A stretch of 10,077 bases of DNA from Oscillospiraceae bacterium (GCA_029240015.1 JARBTU010000040.1:1-10077), one strand, 5' to 3'. Positions 1 to 7,501 are shown, numbered from the stretch's first letter. Notes: generated from the letters alone by a model not told the origin. Numbers and translations are program-made.

Positions 1-400
1 ATTTATTGAATCGGTTTTGATGGCAAGCACATAAAACAACGCCTTTTTCATCAGCGGCTTGTATAATAGCATCCGCGTCAGATAAGGAAAGCGCTATCGG
101 CTTTTCAATAATCAAGTTTGCACCATGAGCGATAACATCCAGGGCAATGCCCGCATGCTTCCCACTTTCCGTAGCAATAGCCACCAAATCAGGCTTTTTA
201 TCTTGAAGCATTTTATTGTAGTCAATGTACATATCAATGCTTTTCTCCATGTCAAACTTTTTAAGCAGATTTTTCATGTTGTCTGCAACAATATCACAAA
301 CTGCAACAAGTTCCAATTCCTCTGAATTATTTTGGTATGCGGCAATATGGTTTGGTGAAATTCTCCCGCATCCTATGATTGCATACTTCAGTTTTTGCAT
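1..400 (-). CDS. Gfo/Idh/MocA-family NAD(P)-dependent sugar dehydrogenase, partial (C-terminus off the left edge)
   Basis: Only the first 133 residues are present; the gene continues beyond base 1. The protein opens with a Rossmann dinucleotide-binding fold: a beta strand, then GCGRIS at residues 10-15 (GxGxxx type), the acidic end of strand 2 at VCDI (34-37), and the family signature EKP at 99-101 followed by ALSLSDAD. The end reads CHQNRFN, which resembles the WlbA/WbpB group of UDP-GlcNAc(A) 3-dehydrogenases; that substrate is inferred from resemblance and context only. Members oxidise or reduce a sugar ring carbon in the cytoplasm using NAD(P). The ATG at 398-400 has a modest Shine-Dalgarno (AAGGA on the minus strand, 411-415, spacer 10). 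It lies 76 bases downstream of the 4,6-dehydratase gene on the same strand with no terminator between, so the two are probably cotranscribed in a surface-glycan operon. Confidence 0.88.
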   Translation of the reverse strand, partial: MQKLKYAIIGCGRISPNHIAAYQNNSEELELVAVCDIVADNMKNLLKKFDMEKSIDMYIDYNKMLQDKKPDLVAIATESGKHAGIALDVIAHGANLIIEKPIALSLSDADAIIQAADEKGVVLCACHQNRFNK

Positions 401-476
401 TTATTTTCAGTCCTTCTGTTCATTTTGTTTTATAGTGTAACATAGCTACGACTTTATGTAAGCCGAAGCCATTAAA

Positions 477-2339
477 TCACACCATCTGTATGTTTTTATG
501 ATTAAACGTTTCCACAATCGCTTTTACGGCCATAAACATTGGTATCATATCTTCATCTTCAAGTGTTTGCTCAAGGCAATTGAGTTTATTGATAAAAATC
601 TCGCTATCATTTTCCATTGGTTTGCAAATATATATCTTATTGTTACCTGTTCTTGTTGTATCTTCTCCTTTTAAAGAAATTTCTTCAAAAAGTTTCTCTC
701 CCGGCCGAAGTCCTGAAAAAACAACTTTAATGTCTTTTTCCGGTTCATATCCCGACAGCCTGATGAGATCACATGCTAAATCATAAATTTTCACCGGCTC
801 ACCCATATCAAGAACGAAAATTTCTCCTCCGCATGCCATGGAACCCGCTTCAAGAACCAGCTGAACCGCCTCTGGTATCGTCATGAAGTATCTTCGCATA
901 TCCGGATGGGTCACCGTAACCGGTCCGCCACTTTTGATTTGTTCTTTGAAGAAAGGTACCACACTTCCATTGCTTCCCAGAACATTTCCAAATCGAACAG
1001 CAGCAAGCTCTGTCTCCCCCCAATTGTCAAGTTTTTGAATACATAGTTCGGCAATCCTTTTTGAAGCACCCATAATATTCGTAGGGTTGACCGCCTTGTC
1101 GGTAGATATCAAAATAAACTTCTCGGCATGGTGGGCAATCGCAGACTTTGCAACATTAATAGTCCCAAAAACATTGTTTTTGATAGCTTCTTTCGGATTC
1201 GCTTCCATCATTGGAACATGTTTGTGAGCAGCGGCATGAAAAACAATATTAGGCTGATAGACTTTAAAGAGTTCATCCAGCCTTCTTTCATCTCTGATTG
1301 AGCCAAGCGTGAGCTCATATCGATTTGTGTCATAGATTTTCTTCAATTCATTATCAATATCAAACAAACCGTTTTCGTTAATATCAAATATAATAAGCTT
1401 TTTGGCACCAAAACCTAGAACTTGTCTGCAAATCTCTGAGCCGATTGAACCAACGCCCCCCGTCACCATAACAGTTTTACCCTCTATGAATTTTTTTACA
1501 ACATCCATATTAAGTTTTACACTGTCTCTTCTTAACAATTCGTCAAGATTAATGTCTTTAATCTGGGCCTTGTTAAAATCGCCAATAGAAACGTCATCGA
1601 TAGAACCGTATCTTCTTAATGCGCAGTTAAGTTCCTGACTTTTAATCAACAATTTTTTTAAAAAATCTTTTTGAGCTGTAGGAATTGCTACAATGATTTC
1701 TTCGATTTGTTCGATCTTTATAATCTGTTCCAAATCATCAATTCCGCCCGCTACTCTGATTCCATTGATTTTATAATCCCACAAACCTTTGTCGTCGTCC
1801 ATAAAAACAATCGGCAAGAGTTTCTCGGCGGGATTGTCGATTAAACGCCTTGAAAGATGGGATCCTGCTTGTCCTGCTCCATAAATCAAAACCCTTTTCA
1901 TGTCTCCGTGTGATTTGATTCTGCTGAACTTTGCTTTGAAATACATAAAAACTCTTACAGACATTCGGCCGATTAAGGATAAACTTAAAACCAAAGAACA
2001 GAATAATACAGAGAGTTCAGGAGGAATTTCATACGGAAAAAATTGAAAAATAATGAATACCAATATTAAGTTGAGAACGGAACATAAGACTTGTTTTAAT
2101 ACTTCTGTTGTGCTTGCATACGACCACACGCTGCTATATGACGTAAGAATCAGGTTTGAAATAACCACTATCGCATAAATGATAAGGATGTACGATAGTG
2201 TATTGTCCATGTGTACTTTCGGCACGTTACCGGCAAAACCAAACCGTAGTCTCAATCCCAGCGCAACAGCAGCACAGACTGATACTAAATCCCACACAAT
2301 CATCAAAGAAGTGTATAAAACCCTATAAATCTTTTTCAT
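477..2339 (-). CDS. Membrane-anchored UDP-GlcNAc 4,6-dehydratase, CapD/WbpM/PglF type (polysaccharide biosynthesis)
   Basis: This 620-aa protein has the full-length architecture of the large nucleoside-diphosphate-sugar dehydratases. There are four membrane segments (about 9-31, 47-66, 80-101, 107-128), then a first Rossmann (CoA-binding-like) domain with GAGQAG at 154-159, then the catalytic short-chain dehydrogenase domain with GGVGSIG at 294-300. The catalytic set is T413-D414-K415 plus M423 and K427. Methionine replaces the usual tyrosine, with the same spacing as the Thr-Asp-Lys/Met/Lys set of PglF. Family knowledge predicts conversion of UDP-GlcNAc to the 4-keto-6-deoxy sugar at the inner face of the membrane, the entry step to bacillosamine, QuiNAc or FucNAc type sugars. 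The start at 2337-2339 has AAGGAAAG upstream (2351-2358, spacer about 12). It is the first gene of a leftward operon behind a strong promoter. The exact end-product sugar cannot be told from this window. Confidence 0.93.
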   Translation of the reverse strand: MKKIYRVLYTSLMIVWDLVSVCAAVALGLRLRFGFAGNVPKVHMDNTLSYILIIYAIVVISNLILTSYSSVWSYASTTEVLKQVLCSVLNLILVFIIFQFFPYEIPPELSVLFCSLVLSLSLIGRMSVRVFMYFKAKFSRIKSHGDMKRVLIYGAGQAGSHLSRRLIDNPAEKLLPIVFMDDDKGLWDYKINGIRVAGGIDDLEQIIKIEQIEEIIVAIPTAQKDFLKKLLIKSQELNCALRRYGSIDDVSIGDFNKAQIKDINLDELLRRDSVKLNMDVVKKFIEGKTVMVTGGVGSIGSEICRQVLGFGAKKLIIFDINENGLFDIDNELKKIYDTNRYELTLGSIRDERRLDELFKVYQPNIVFHAAAHKHVPMMEANPKEAIKNNVFGTINVAKSAIAHHAEKFILISTDKAVNPTNIMGASKRIAELCIQKLDNWGETELAAVRFGNVLGSNGSVVPFFKEQIKSGGPVTVTHPDMRRYFMTIPEAVQLVLEAGSMACGGEIFVLDMGEPVKIYDLACDLIRLSGYEPEKDIKVVFSGLRPGEKLFEEISLKGEDTTRTGNNKIYICKPMENDSEIFINKLNCLEQTLEDEDMIPMFMAVKAIVETFNHKNIQMV

Positions 2340-2413
2340 ATTTTATTTTGCTTTCCTTTTTATTAAACATTGTGTCTTTACTCATTAATTTATTGCATTA
2401 ATAACCATTAAAC

Positions 2414-2443
2414 ATTATATAATATACTATCTTTATATGTCAA
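2414..2443 (-). promoter_or_regulatory. Sigma-A-type promoter for the glycan operon
   Basis: On the minus strand there is a perfect -35 TTGACA (2438-2443) and a perfect -10 TATAAT (2414-2419) separated by 18 bases. Transcription would start near 2407, giving a leader of about 65-70 bases before the dehydratase ATG at 2339. This is the best vegetative promoter match in the window. Confidence 0.8.
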
Positions 2444-2516
2444 CCAAAGTAACCTTTTTGTATTTATTTTGTAAATATTTGGACACTTTATATTTGAGTA
2501 TCAACCCTAACAAGAA

Positions 2517-2525
2517 CATATCCTA
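2517..2525 (+). promoter_or_regulatory. Possible sporulation (sigma-E/K-like) -10 element before the 69-aa gene
   Basis: CATATCCTA matches the CATANNNTA -10 pattern of mother-cell sporulation promoters and would start transcription about 45 bases before the ATG at 2578. I could not find a convincing -35 at 15-17 bases upstream, and the surrounding DNA is very AT-rich, so a chance match is quite possible. No good sigma-A promoter was seen for this gene either. Confidence 0.3.
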
Positions 2526-2577
2526 ATAATATATCCATTTATGTGATATATCATTAAATTAACAAGGAGGCTTTATT

Positions 2578-2787
2578 ATGTCAAAGAAAGAGAAAAACGG
2601 AAATTACACCAAAATTGACCCGACCAACCATGTCATTCCCCGATTTACCACCTATCCTATGACAACTCATCTTTATGATGAAGAGGAACTTGGCAGCACC
2701 AATGACGAAGATGTTAACAACAGCATTCTTGTTCCAGACGAAGGGGTTTCGCGCGCTCGGAATTTCGTAAACAGGAATCATAAATAG
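2578..2787 (+). CDS. Small acidic protein (69 aa), C-terminus resembling DUF3787 / CDIF630_02480-type spore surface proteins
   Basis: The 69-aa product has no signal peptide or membrane segment. It starts with a lysine-rich stretch (MSKKEKNG), has an acidic middle (YDEEE at about 33-37 and NDEDVNN at 42-48), and ends with VPDEGVSRARNFVNRNHK. The ending recalls the P-[SD]-E-x-x-V-x-x-A-[KR]-x-[WF]-V-x-x-N-x-K tail of the short clostridial DUF3787 proteins, some of which are reported at the spore surface. The family link is from memory of that tail pattern and is tentative, because the middle is different and longer. The start is secure: AAGGAGG at 2564-2570 with a 7-base spacer is a near-perfect Shine-Dalgarno. 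It lies divergent from the glycan operon and 129 bases upstream of cls. No terminator was seen after it, so readthrough into cls is possible. Confidence 0.75.
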   Translation: MSKKEKNGNYTKIDPTNHVIPRFTTYPMTTHLYDEEELGSTNDEDVNNSILVPDEGVSRARNFVNRNHK

Positions 2788-2916
2788 TTGCTTTTTTCTT
2801 TCTCGGTGTGGTAAACTAATATAAACGTATTGTAAATCCTCTTTATAATAGCCTCCATTCTCAAGGAGCGTTATTTAAAATTACCATCGTTGTTTCTTCA
2901 TATGGAGGTTATTATA

Positions 2917-4449
2917 ATGAAGCTAATAAAACACCTGTTGAAGTTTCTCACAAGCAGAGTTTTTTCTATTGGTGCATTAATAGGCATCCAGGCGACGATT
3001 ATCGCTCTGCTGATTTCATTTTTAAGCAGCTACTTTTTTTATTTTTACTTATTTTTCATTGTTTTAAGCATTTCTATTACTGTATATATTATTTCCCAAA
3101 AAGACAATCCGGCATATAAACTTGCATGGATCATTCCTATCCTCCTCTTGCCAGTCTTTGGAGGGCTTTTTTATTTGTTGTTTGGAAAGAGAAACATTTC
3201 GCCCAAAATGAAAAAAAAGATTTTTGACCTATTTAACTCCACAAAGAAATTATTGAAGCAAGATCCTGATATTGTAGCAGAAATTGAAAATCTCTCTCAA
3301 AGCACTGCAAAACAAATTAAATATCTTTCCACTATTTCCATGCACCCCATCTGTAAAAATACACAAGCAGAGCTTTTGACTCCCGGAGAAGTCATGTTTG
3401 ACCGACTTGTTAATGAACTGAAAAAAGCTGAAAAATTCATTTTCTTAGAGTATTTTATCATTCAAGAGGGGAAAATGTGGGATACTGTCTTGGATATTAT
3501 CACTGAAAAAATAAAAAACGGCGTTGATGTAAGACTTATTTACGACGATTTAGGGTCGATTAGCGTTTTGCCCACCGGATACCACAAAAAACTTCGTGAA
3601 CTTGGAATAAAAACCTGCGTCTTTAATCCTTTCAAACCTTCTCTTGATGTATTTATGAACTATAGAGACCACAGAAAAATCACCGTTATTGACGGAAACA
3701 TCGGCTTTACAGGAGGCATTAACCTTGCTGACGAATACATAAACGAGTATGATAAGCATGGTTATTGGAAAGATACTTCCGTTGTAATTGAAGGAGACGC
3801 CGTTTGGAATCTGACAGTTTTATTTCTTCAGTTATGGCATTATATCAGCGATGAAGACCCTCTTTATGAAGAATATAGACCAACGGTGTCTTGTGAAAGC
3901 GATGGGTATGTCCAGCCTTTTGGAGACAGCCCTATCGACGACCACCTTGTTGGAGAAGCGGCATATATGAACATGATTAACAACGCGACCAAATATGTTT
4001 ATATTACCACCCCTTATTTAATTCTTGACAATGAGATGTCAACTGCCCTTTCTCTGGCAGCTCAAAGTGGAATTGATGTGCGGATCATTACGCCTCACCA
4101 TCCTGACAAAAAATTTGTCCACGAGGTGACGAGATCCCATTATCACAACCTTATAGAAGCCGGCGTTAAAATTTATGAATTTACCCCCGGATTTATTCAT
4201 TCGAAGACAGTGGTTGTTGACGATGAACTGGGCATTGTAGGGACAACCAATTTTGATTTCAGAAGTTTTTATCTTCACTTTGAATGCGGCGTGTTTTTCT
4301 ATCGGTCAAAAGTAGTCGAACAAGTATATGAGGATTTCATGGATACCCTCAAAGTCTCAAAGGAAGTAACACTTGAAGACTGCAAGAAAGTGTCAATTCC
4401 AAGGCAGATCTATCGTTCTACATTGAGGCTGTTTGCTCCGCTTATGTAG
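2917..4449 (+). CDS. cls: Cardiolipin synthase (Bac-type, two-HKD phospholipase D superfamily)
   Basis: The 510-aa protein condenses two phosphatidylglycerol molecules to cardiolipin and glycerol at the cytoplasmic membrane. The N-terminus is very hydrophobic (about residues 17-59, likely two helices, and 69-88), matching the PLDc_N anchor. Two complete catalytic HKD motifs follow: HRKITVID with GGIN at about residue 252, and HSKTVVVDD with GTTN at about residue 428. Length is close to the 480-510 aa usual for the family. I chose ATG 2917-2919 because GGAGG (2904-2908) stands 8 bases before it. An in-frame TTG at 2890 and ATG at 2902 would put the Shine-Dalgarno inside the gene. A TATAAT at 2844-2849 could be its own -10, but the -35 is poor. 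It is followed after 34 bases by the VTT-domain gene, without a terminator. Confidence 0.93.
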   Translation: MKLIKHLLKFLTSRVFSIGALIGIQATIIALLISFLSSYFFYFYLFFIVLSISITVYIISQKDNPAYKLAWIIPILLLPVFGGLFYLLFGKRNISPKMKKKIFDLFNSTKKLLKQDPDIVAEIENLSQSTAKQIKYLSTISMHPICKNTQAELLTPGEVMFDRLVNELKKAEKFIFLEYFIIQEGKMWDTVLDIITEKIKNGVDVRLIYDDLGSISVLPTGYHKKLRELGIKTCVFNPFKPSLDVFMNYRDHRKITVIDGNIGFTGGINLADEYINEYDKHGYWKDTSVVIEGDAVWNLTVLFLQLWHYISDEDPLYEEYRPTVSCESDGYVQPFGDSPIDDHLVGEAAYMNMINNATKYVYITTPYLILDNEMSTALSLAAQSGIDVRIITPHHPDKKFVHEVTRSHYHNLIEAGVKIYEFTPGFIHSKTVVVDDELGIVGTTNFDFRSFYLHFECGVFFYRSKVVEQVYEDFMDTLKVSKEVTLEDCKKVSIPRQIYRSTLRLFAPLM

Positions 4450-4483
4450 ACTAAAAATAAAGAAGCCCATTTGGAGGAATCTG

Positions 4484-5191
4484 ATGATAAAAGAATTTAA
4501 AAATGAAATTAAAAATGACAAAAAAAGCTTTATAAAATTTATTGTCTTAGCTGTTTTAGTCATTATTGTCATTGTTACTTCTATTAAGATGTTTCCCTGG
4601 ATTATCTCTTTGAAAGACGAGTCAGCAAGAAACGAACTAAGAAACTTTATCTTGTCCTATGGCTTTTGGGGCTGGGTTATTACATTAGGCATACAGATCC
4701 TTCAAGTATTGGTGGCGTTCATTCCCGGGGAACCGATTGAAATCATTGCCGGCCTTATTTATGGAACGTGGGGAGGGCTTTTGCTCTGCCTTCTGGGAAG
4801 CTTAATCGGTTCTATTGTTATCTTTTTTATGGTCAAGCTTCTCGGCTCATCTTTCGTAAATGCCATCATCCCTGAAGAAAAATTCAGTAAGTTCAAGTTT
4901 CTGCATGATTCACAAAGGCTTGAACTTGTTGTATTCATCCTCTTCATTATCCCGGGAACGCCAAAAGACGTGCTTACATACTTTGTTCCTTTAACAAAAA
5001 TGAAGCCGTTAAGGTTTTTTATCATCTCCACTTTTGCCAGAATCCCCGCAGTGATAAGTTCAACATTTTTAGGCTCGTCCATTGAGAACAATGAATGGTC
5101 TTTAGCTATATTTATGTTTGTTTTAACAGCTATAATAGGGCTTTTAGGCATTATGGTTCACAATAAATTTATAAACAAACAGAATCCGTAG
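4484..5191 (+). CDS. VTT-domain (TVP38/TMEM64, DedA-like, SNARE-associated Golgi) integral membrane protein
   Basis: The 235-aa protein has a membrane segment near the N-terminus (about 17-41) followed by a VTT domain. Recognisable elements are the first re-entrant motif FIPGEPIEIIAG (79-90) running into LIYGTWGG, a glycine-rich helix (101-120), the second re-entrant motif IPGTPKD (156-162), then TYFVPLTKM and the conserved R186 before a final helix (about 204-224). Related VTT proteins (DedA family, eukaryotic TMEM41B/VMP1) move or scramble lipids across bilayers, and some bacterial DedA proteins transport undecaprenyl phosphate. Lipid transport here is inference from that family. The start at 4484 is fixed by GGAGG at 4473-4477 (spacer 6); an in-frame TTG at 4433 inside cls has no such site. 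The gene is 34 bases downstream of cls, so the pair is almost surely one operon. Confidence 0.9.
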   Translation: MIKEFKNEIKNDKKSFIKFIVLAVLVIIVIVTSIKMFPWIISLKDESARNELRNFILSYGFWGWVITLGIQILQVLVAFIPGEPIEIIAGLIYGTWGGLLLCLLGSLIGSIVIFFMVKLLGSSFVNAIIPEEKFSKFKFLHDSQRLELVVFILFIIPGTPKDVLTYFVPLTKMKPLRFFIISTFARIPAVISSTFLGSSIENNEWSLAIFMFVLTAIIGLLGIMVHNKFINKQNP

Positions 5192-5223
5192 GGTTAGCAT
5201 TTTATGAAAGAAGGATTTATAAA

Positions 5224-5490
5224 ATGATAGGCATATTCATTATAGGGATTATATTTCTAATAATTGGATTTTACTGTATTATAAATGGTAAACTACCAAT
5301 CATAAAAACATACCATGGTGTTAAAAACATTATGTTATATTCACGCATAAATGGAATCGCAATATCACTTTGTGGTATTTTAATGATTTTAAACTATGCT
5401 TTTAATTTTGAATCGTATATGTTAGTTATGGGACTTATGATTATTGTAATATTAACCCTTATTGCTGAAATAATAAGCAAATCCATATAA
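5224..5490 (+). CDS. Small AT-rich membrane protein of unknown function (88 aa)
   Basis: I do not recognise this protein. It has three predicted membrane helices (about 1-21, 42-60, 65-85). The loop between helices 1 and 2 is basic (KLPIIKTYHGVK), giving a small helical bundle with no catalytic motif visible. The start is supported by AAGGA at 5211-5215 with an 8-base spacer. It follows the VTT gene by 32 bases with no terminator between and ends just before the terminator at 5522-5551, so it is the last gene of the cls run. Its base composition is unusual: I count about 66 G+C in 267 bases (about 25%), against 35-50% in sampled stretches of asnB, with heavy use of ATA and TTA codons. That suggests recent acquisition or relaxed selection. 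An immunity-like or DUF3784-like small membrane protein is possible but not supported by any motif. Confidence 0.7.
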   Translation: MIGIFIIGIIFLIIGFYCIINGKLPIIKTYHGVKNIMLYSRINGIAISLCGILMILNYAFNFESYMLVMGLMIIVILTLIAEIISKSI

Positions 5491-5521
5491 TTTTTTCTAA
5501 TGGGAATTGCACTATATATAT

Positions 5522-5551
5522 AAAACGGAGTTCACATGAACTCCGTTTTTT
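5522..5551. terminator. Bidirectional rho-independent terminator between the convergent cls run and asnB
   Basis: A perfect 13-bp inverted repeat (arms 5522-5534 and 5537-5549, core ACGGAGTTCA/TGAACTCCGT) is followed by a T run at 5546-5551 on the plus strand. It is preceded by an A run at 5522-5525 that acts as the T run for the minus strand. In RNA the loop would open to about 4 bases. It lies 31 bases after the 88-aa gene stop and 5 bases beyond the asnB stop, so it can end both transcripts. Confidence 0.92.
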
Positions 5552-5555
5552 ACTG

Positions 5556-7388
5556 CTAATTTATTTCTTTTACAAAATACTCGTCATACCATTTTAAAAA
5601 CATGAACACTGTCCAGATTTTCCTGCTGTTGTCTTTCTTCCCCGCTTTGTGGGCATCCAATAAACCAATTAGCATCTCTGTGTTAAAATATTTATTGGAT
5701 ACATCCGACAAGAATGCAGTCTTTACAATGTCGTAATACTTGTCCTCTTTAAGCCAAACACGAGTAGGAACCGGAAAGCCCAGTTTCTTTTTATCTGCAG
5801 ATTTTTGAGGAATCTTTTTGAGCGCCGCCTGCCTCATTGCGTATTTGGTATTATACTCGTTGACACGGTATTTGGTAGGGATCTTTGCCGCAAGCGCCAT
5901 GATTTCTTTATCCAAAAAAGGAACCCTTAGTTCCAATGAATTCGCCATACTCATTTTATCCGCCTTAAGAAGGATATCCCCTGCCATCCACATATGAATG
6001 TCAAGATACTGCATTTTGGTCACATCATCTTTATCCTGCACCTTATCATAATAAGGCTTGCAGAGCGCCTGAGGTGCCTTTGCATCGGTCGGGTTTTTGA
6101 GCAGCTTTCTGCGGTCTTTCTGAGAGAACATAAAAGCATTGCCTATAAACCATTCTTCAAGTGTTTTTCCTCGACGAACAAGGAAGTTAAGCCCTCTGAC
6201 ACTTGGAAGCAACGAAGCGACCGAGCCGATAAATCTTCTGATAAACATCGGAATCTTTTTATATCCTGTAAACTCAATCGGCTCTTTATAAACATTATAT
6301 CCGCCAAAGATTTCATCCGCACCCTCACCCGAAAGAACCACTTTTAAATGTTCGGATGCGATGTTACAAACAAAATAAAGCGCAACAGCGGAAGGGTCCG
6401 CCAAAGGCTCGTCCATGTGGTACTGGATTTTAGAAAGACTTGACCAGTATTCTTCAGGTGTAATCACCTTGCTAATATTCTTAACGTTAATATATTCCGA
6501 AAGCTCTTTTGCATAACTGATTTCATTATAAATTTCATTGTCAAACCCAACGGTAAAAGTCTTGTCCACATTGGCAGAAGCCGCAACATAACTTGAATCT
6601 ACTCCGCTTGAAAGGAATGAACCCACCTCTACGTCGCTGATTTTGTGTGCCTCTACCGAATCCTCAAACGTCTCGGAAATCTCCTCAATCCACTGTTCAA
6701 GAGATTTTGAATCATCTGCTTCAAATACCGGCTCCCAATATCTTGTTGTTTCAAGGTGATTATTTTCGTAAACAAAATAATGCGCGGGCAATAATTTAAA
6801 GACATTCTTAAAAAAGGTTTCGTTCGTAGGAGAGTATTGGAAAGAAAGATAATTTTCCAGCGCCCTTTCGTTCAACTCTTTTTTAAATTTAGGGTGTGGT
6901 AAAAAGCTTTTTATTTCACTCCCAAACATGAATGTATCATCCATCAACGCATAATACATCGGCTTGATTCCAAAAAAATCACGGGCGCCAAAAATTCGCT
7001 CGTTGTTCTTATCCCAAATAACAAAAGAAAACATCCCTCTTAGTCTGTTTAAAAGAGACACGCCATATTCTTCATAGCCGTGCAGCAAAACTTCCGAGTC
7101 CGTATGGGTTTTAAAGGCATGTCCTTTTTCAACAAGTTCCTCGCGAAGCTTCTGATAGTTATATATCTCTCCGTTAAACATAAGCACCATAGAGCCGTCT
7201 TCGTTAAATAGTGGCTGGTCTCCCTGAGCCAAGTCAATAATACTGAGTCTTCTGAACCCTAGCGCTATACCATCGTCAACATAAACTCCTTCTGAGTCCG
7301 GTCCTCTGTGAACAATTTTGTTCATCATATTTTTAAGCGTTTCATCCGCCTGTTCAATGTCATTTGTAAAACCCACATATCCACACAT
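5556..7388 (-). CDS. asnB: Glutamine-dependent asparagine synthetase / amidotransferase, B. subtilis AsnB type
   Basis: The 610-aa protein has both domains of the family. The N-terminal class II glutaminase has the nucleophile Cys2 exposed after Met removal, plus FRRLSIID (45-52), NGEIYNY (72-78) and the HTDSEVLL region (95-102). The C-terminal ATP-pyrophosphatase domain has a PP-loop SSGVDSS (260-266), SGEGADE (353-359), and late motifs KADKMSMANSLELRVPFLD and KKLGFPVP. Ammonia from glutamine is passed to an AMP-activated carboxylate. These motifs are closest, as I recall them, to B. subtilis AsnB. That enzyme amidates the meso-diaminopimelate of peptidoglycan precursors, so the product may be amidated mDAP rather than asparagine. 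The start is clear: GGAGG (7396-7400 on the minus strand) with a 7-base spacer. The second PP-loop residue is Ser where Gly is usual (SGGxDSS). It is a single-gene unit, convergent with the cls run and divergent from the 115-aa gene. Confidence 0.93.
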   Translation of the reverse strand: MCGYVGFTNDIEQADETLKNMMNKIVHRGPDSEGVYVDDGIALGFRRLSIIDLAQGDQPLFNEDGSMVLMFNGEIYNYQKLREELVEKGHAFKTHTDSEVLLHGYEEYGVSLLNRLRGMFSFVIWDKNNERIFGARDFFGIKPMYYALMDDTFMFGSEIKSFLPHPKFKKELNERALENYLSFQYSPTNETFFKNVFKLLPAHYFVYENNHLETTRYWEPVFEADDSKSLEQWIEEISETFEDSVEAHKISDVEVGSFLSSGVDSSYVAASANVDKTFTVGFDNEIYNEISYAKELSEYINVKNISKVITPEEYWSSLSKIQYHMDEPLADPSAVALYFVCNIASEHLKVVLSGEGADEIFGGYNVYKEPIEFTGYKKIPMFIRRFIGSVASLLPSVRGLNFLVRRGKTLEEWFIGNAFMFSQKDRRKLLKNPTDAKAPQALCKPYYDKVQDKDDVTKMQYLDIHMWMAGDILLKADKMSMANSLELRVPFLDKEIMALAAKIPTKYRVNEYNTKYAMRQAALKKIPQKSADKKKLGFPVPTRVWLKEDKYYDIVKTAFLSDVSNKYFNTEMLIGLLDAHKAGKKDNSRKIWTVFMFLKWYDEYFVKEIN

Positions 7389-7447
7389 ATTTTTTCCTCC
7401 AAATGTAATGATGCTAAAACGATGCTTGTATAATTGTTAATTCCTTG

Positions 7448-7462
7448 TTAATAATTTATTAA
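7448..7462. repeat. 15-bp palindrome plus a direct repeat in the asnB divergent intergenic region
   Basis: TTAATAA-T-TTATTAA is a perfect 7-bp inverted repeat about one central base. The octamer TTGTTAAT occurs at 7434-7441 and again at 7445-7452, an 11-base (one helical turn) period, the second copy overlapping the palindrome. It could be a regulator site, but the DNA is very AT-rich and a chance origin is plausible. Confidence 0.3.
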
Positions 7463-7472
7463 GTTCTATTGT

Positions 7473-7501
7473 TTGACTTTACTCAAATTATACCGTAATA
7501 T
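7473..7501 (+). promoter_or_regulatory. Candidate sigma-A promoter for the 115-aa/549-aa operon
   Basis: TTGACT (7473-7478) and TAATAT (7496-7501) are 17 bases apart on the plus strand, giving five of six and four of six consensus matches. The resulting leader would be about 105 bases, which is long, so a closer promoter within 7502-7600 is not excluded. Confidence 0.35.

Noticed and set aside
401..476. Separate promoter between the dehydratase and the Gfo/Idh/MocA gene
   Set aside because: TTACAT-16-TACACT on the minus strand is a poor match, and the two genes are more simply cotranscribed.
2529..2551. ATATATC/GATATAT inverted repeat upstream of the 69-aa gene
   Set aside because: A seven-base AT-only arm in very AT-rich DNA is weak and expected by chance.
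2844..2870. Possible hairpin (CTCC ... GGAG) or promoter between the 69-aa gene and cls
   Set aside because: The stem is only 4 bp with no T run, so it is not a terminator. TATAAT at 2844-2849 lacks a recognisable -35.
2890..2919. Upstream TTG (2890) or ATG (2902) as the cls start
   Set aside because: Both would place the GGAGG at 2904-2908 inside the coding region and lack their own ribosome binding site; ATG 2917 is well placed.
4759..5151. 130-codon open frame on the minus strand inside the VTT gene
   Set aside because: The plus strand carries the VTT motifs; no ribosome binding site or domain was seen on the antisense frame.
5204..5227. Seven-codon leader ORF whose TGA overlaps the ATG of the 88-aa gene (ATGA)
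   Set aside because: It has no convincing Shine-Dalgarno of its own and the overlap arises from the AAGGA site region; most likely chance.
5994..6347. 117-codon open frame on the plus strand inside asnB
   Set aside because: It is antisense to conserved asnB sequence, with no supporting start signals.
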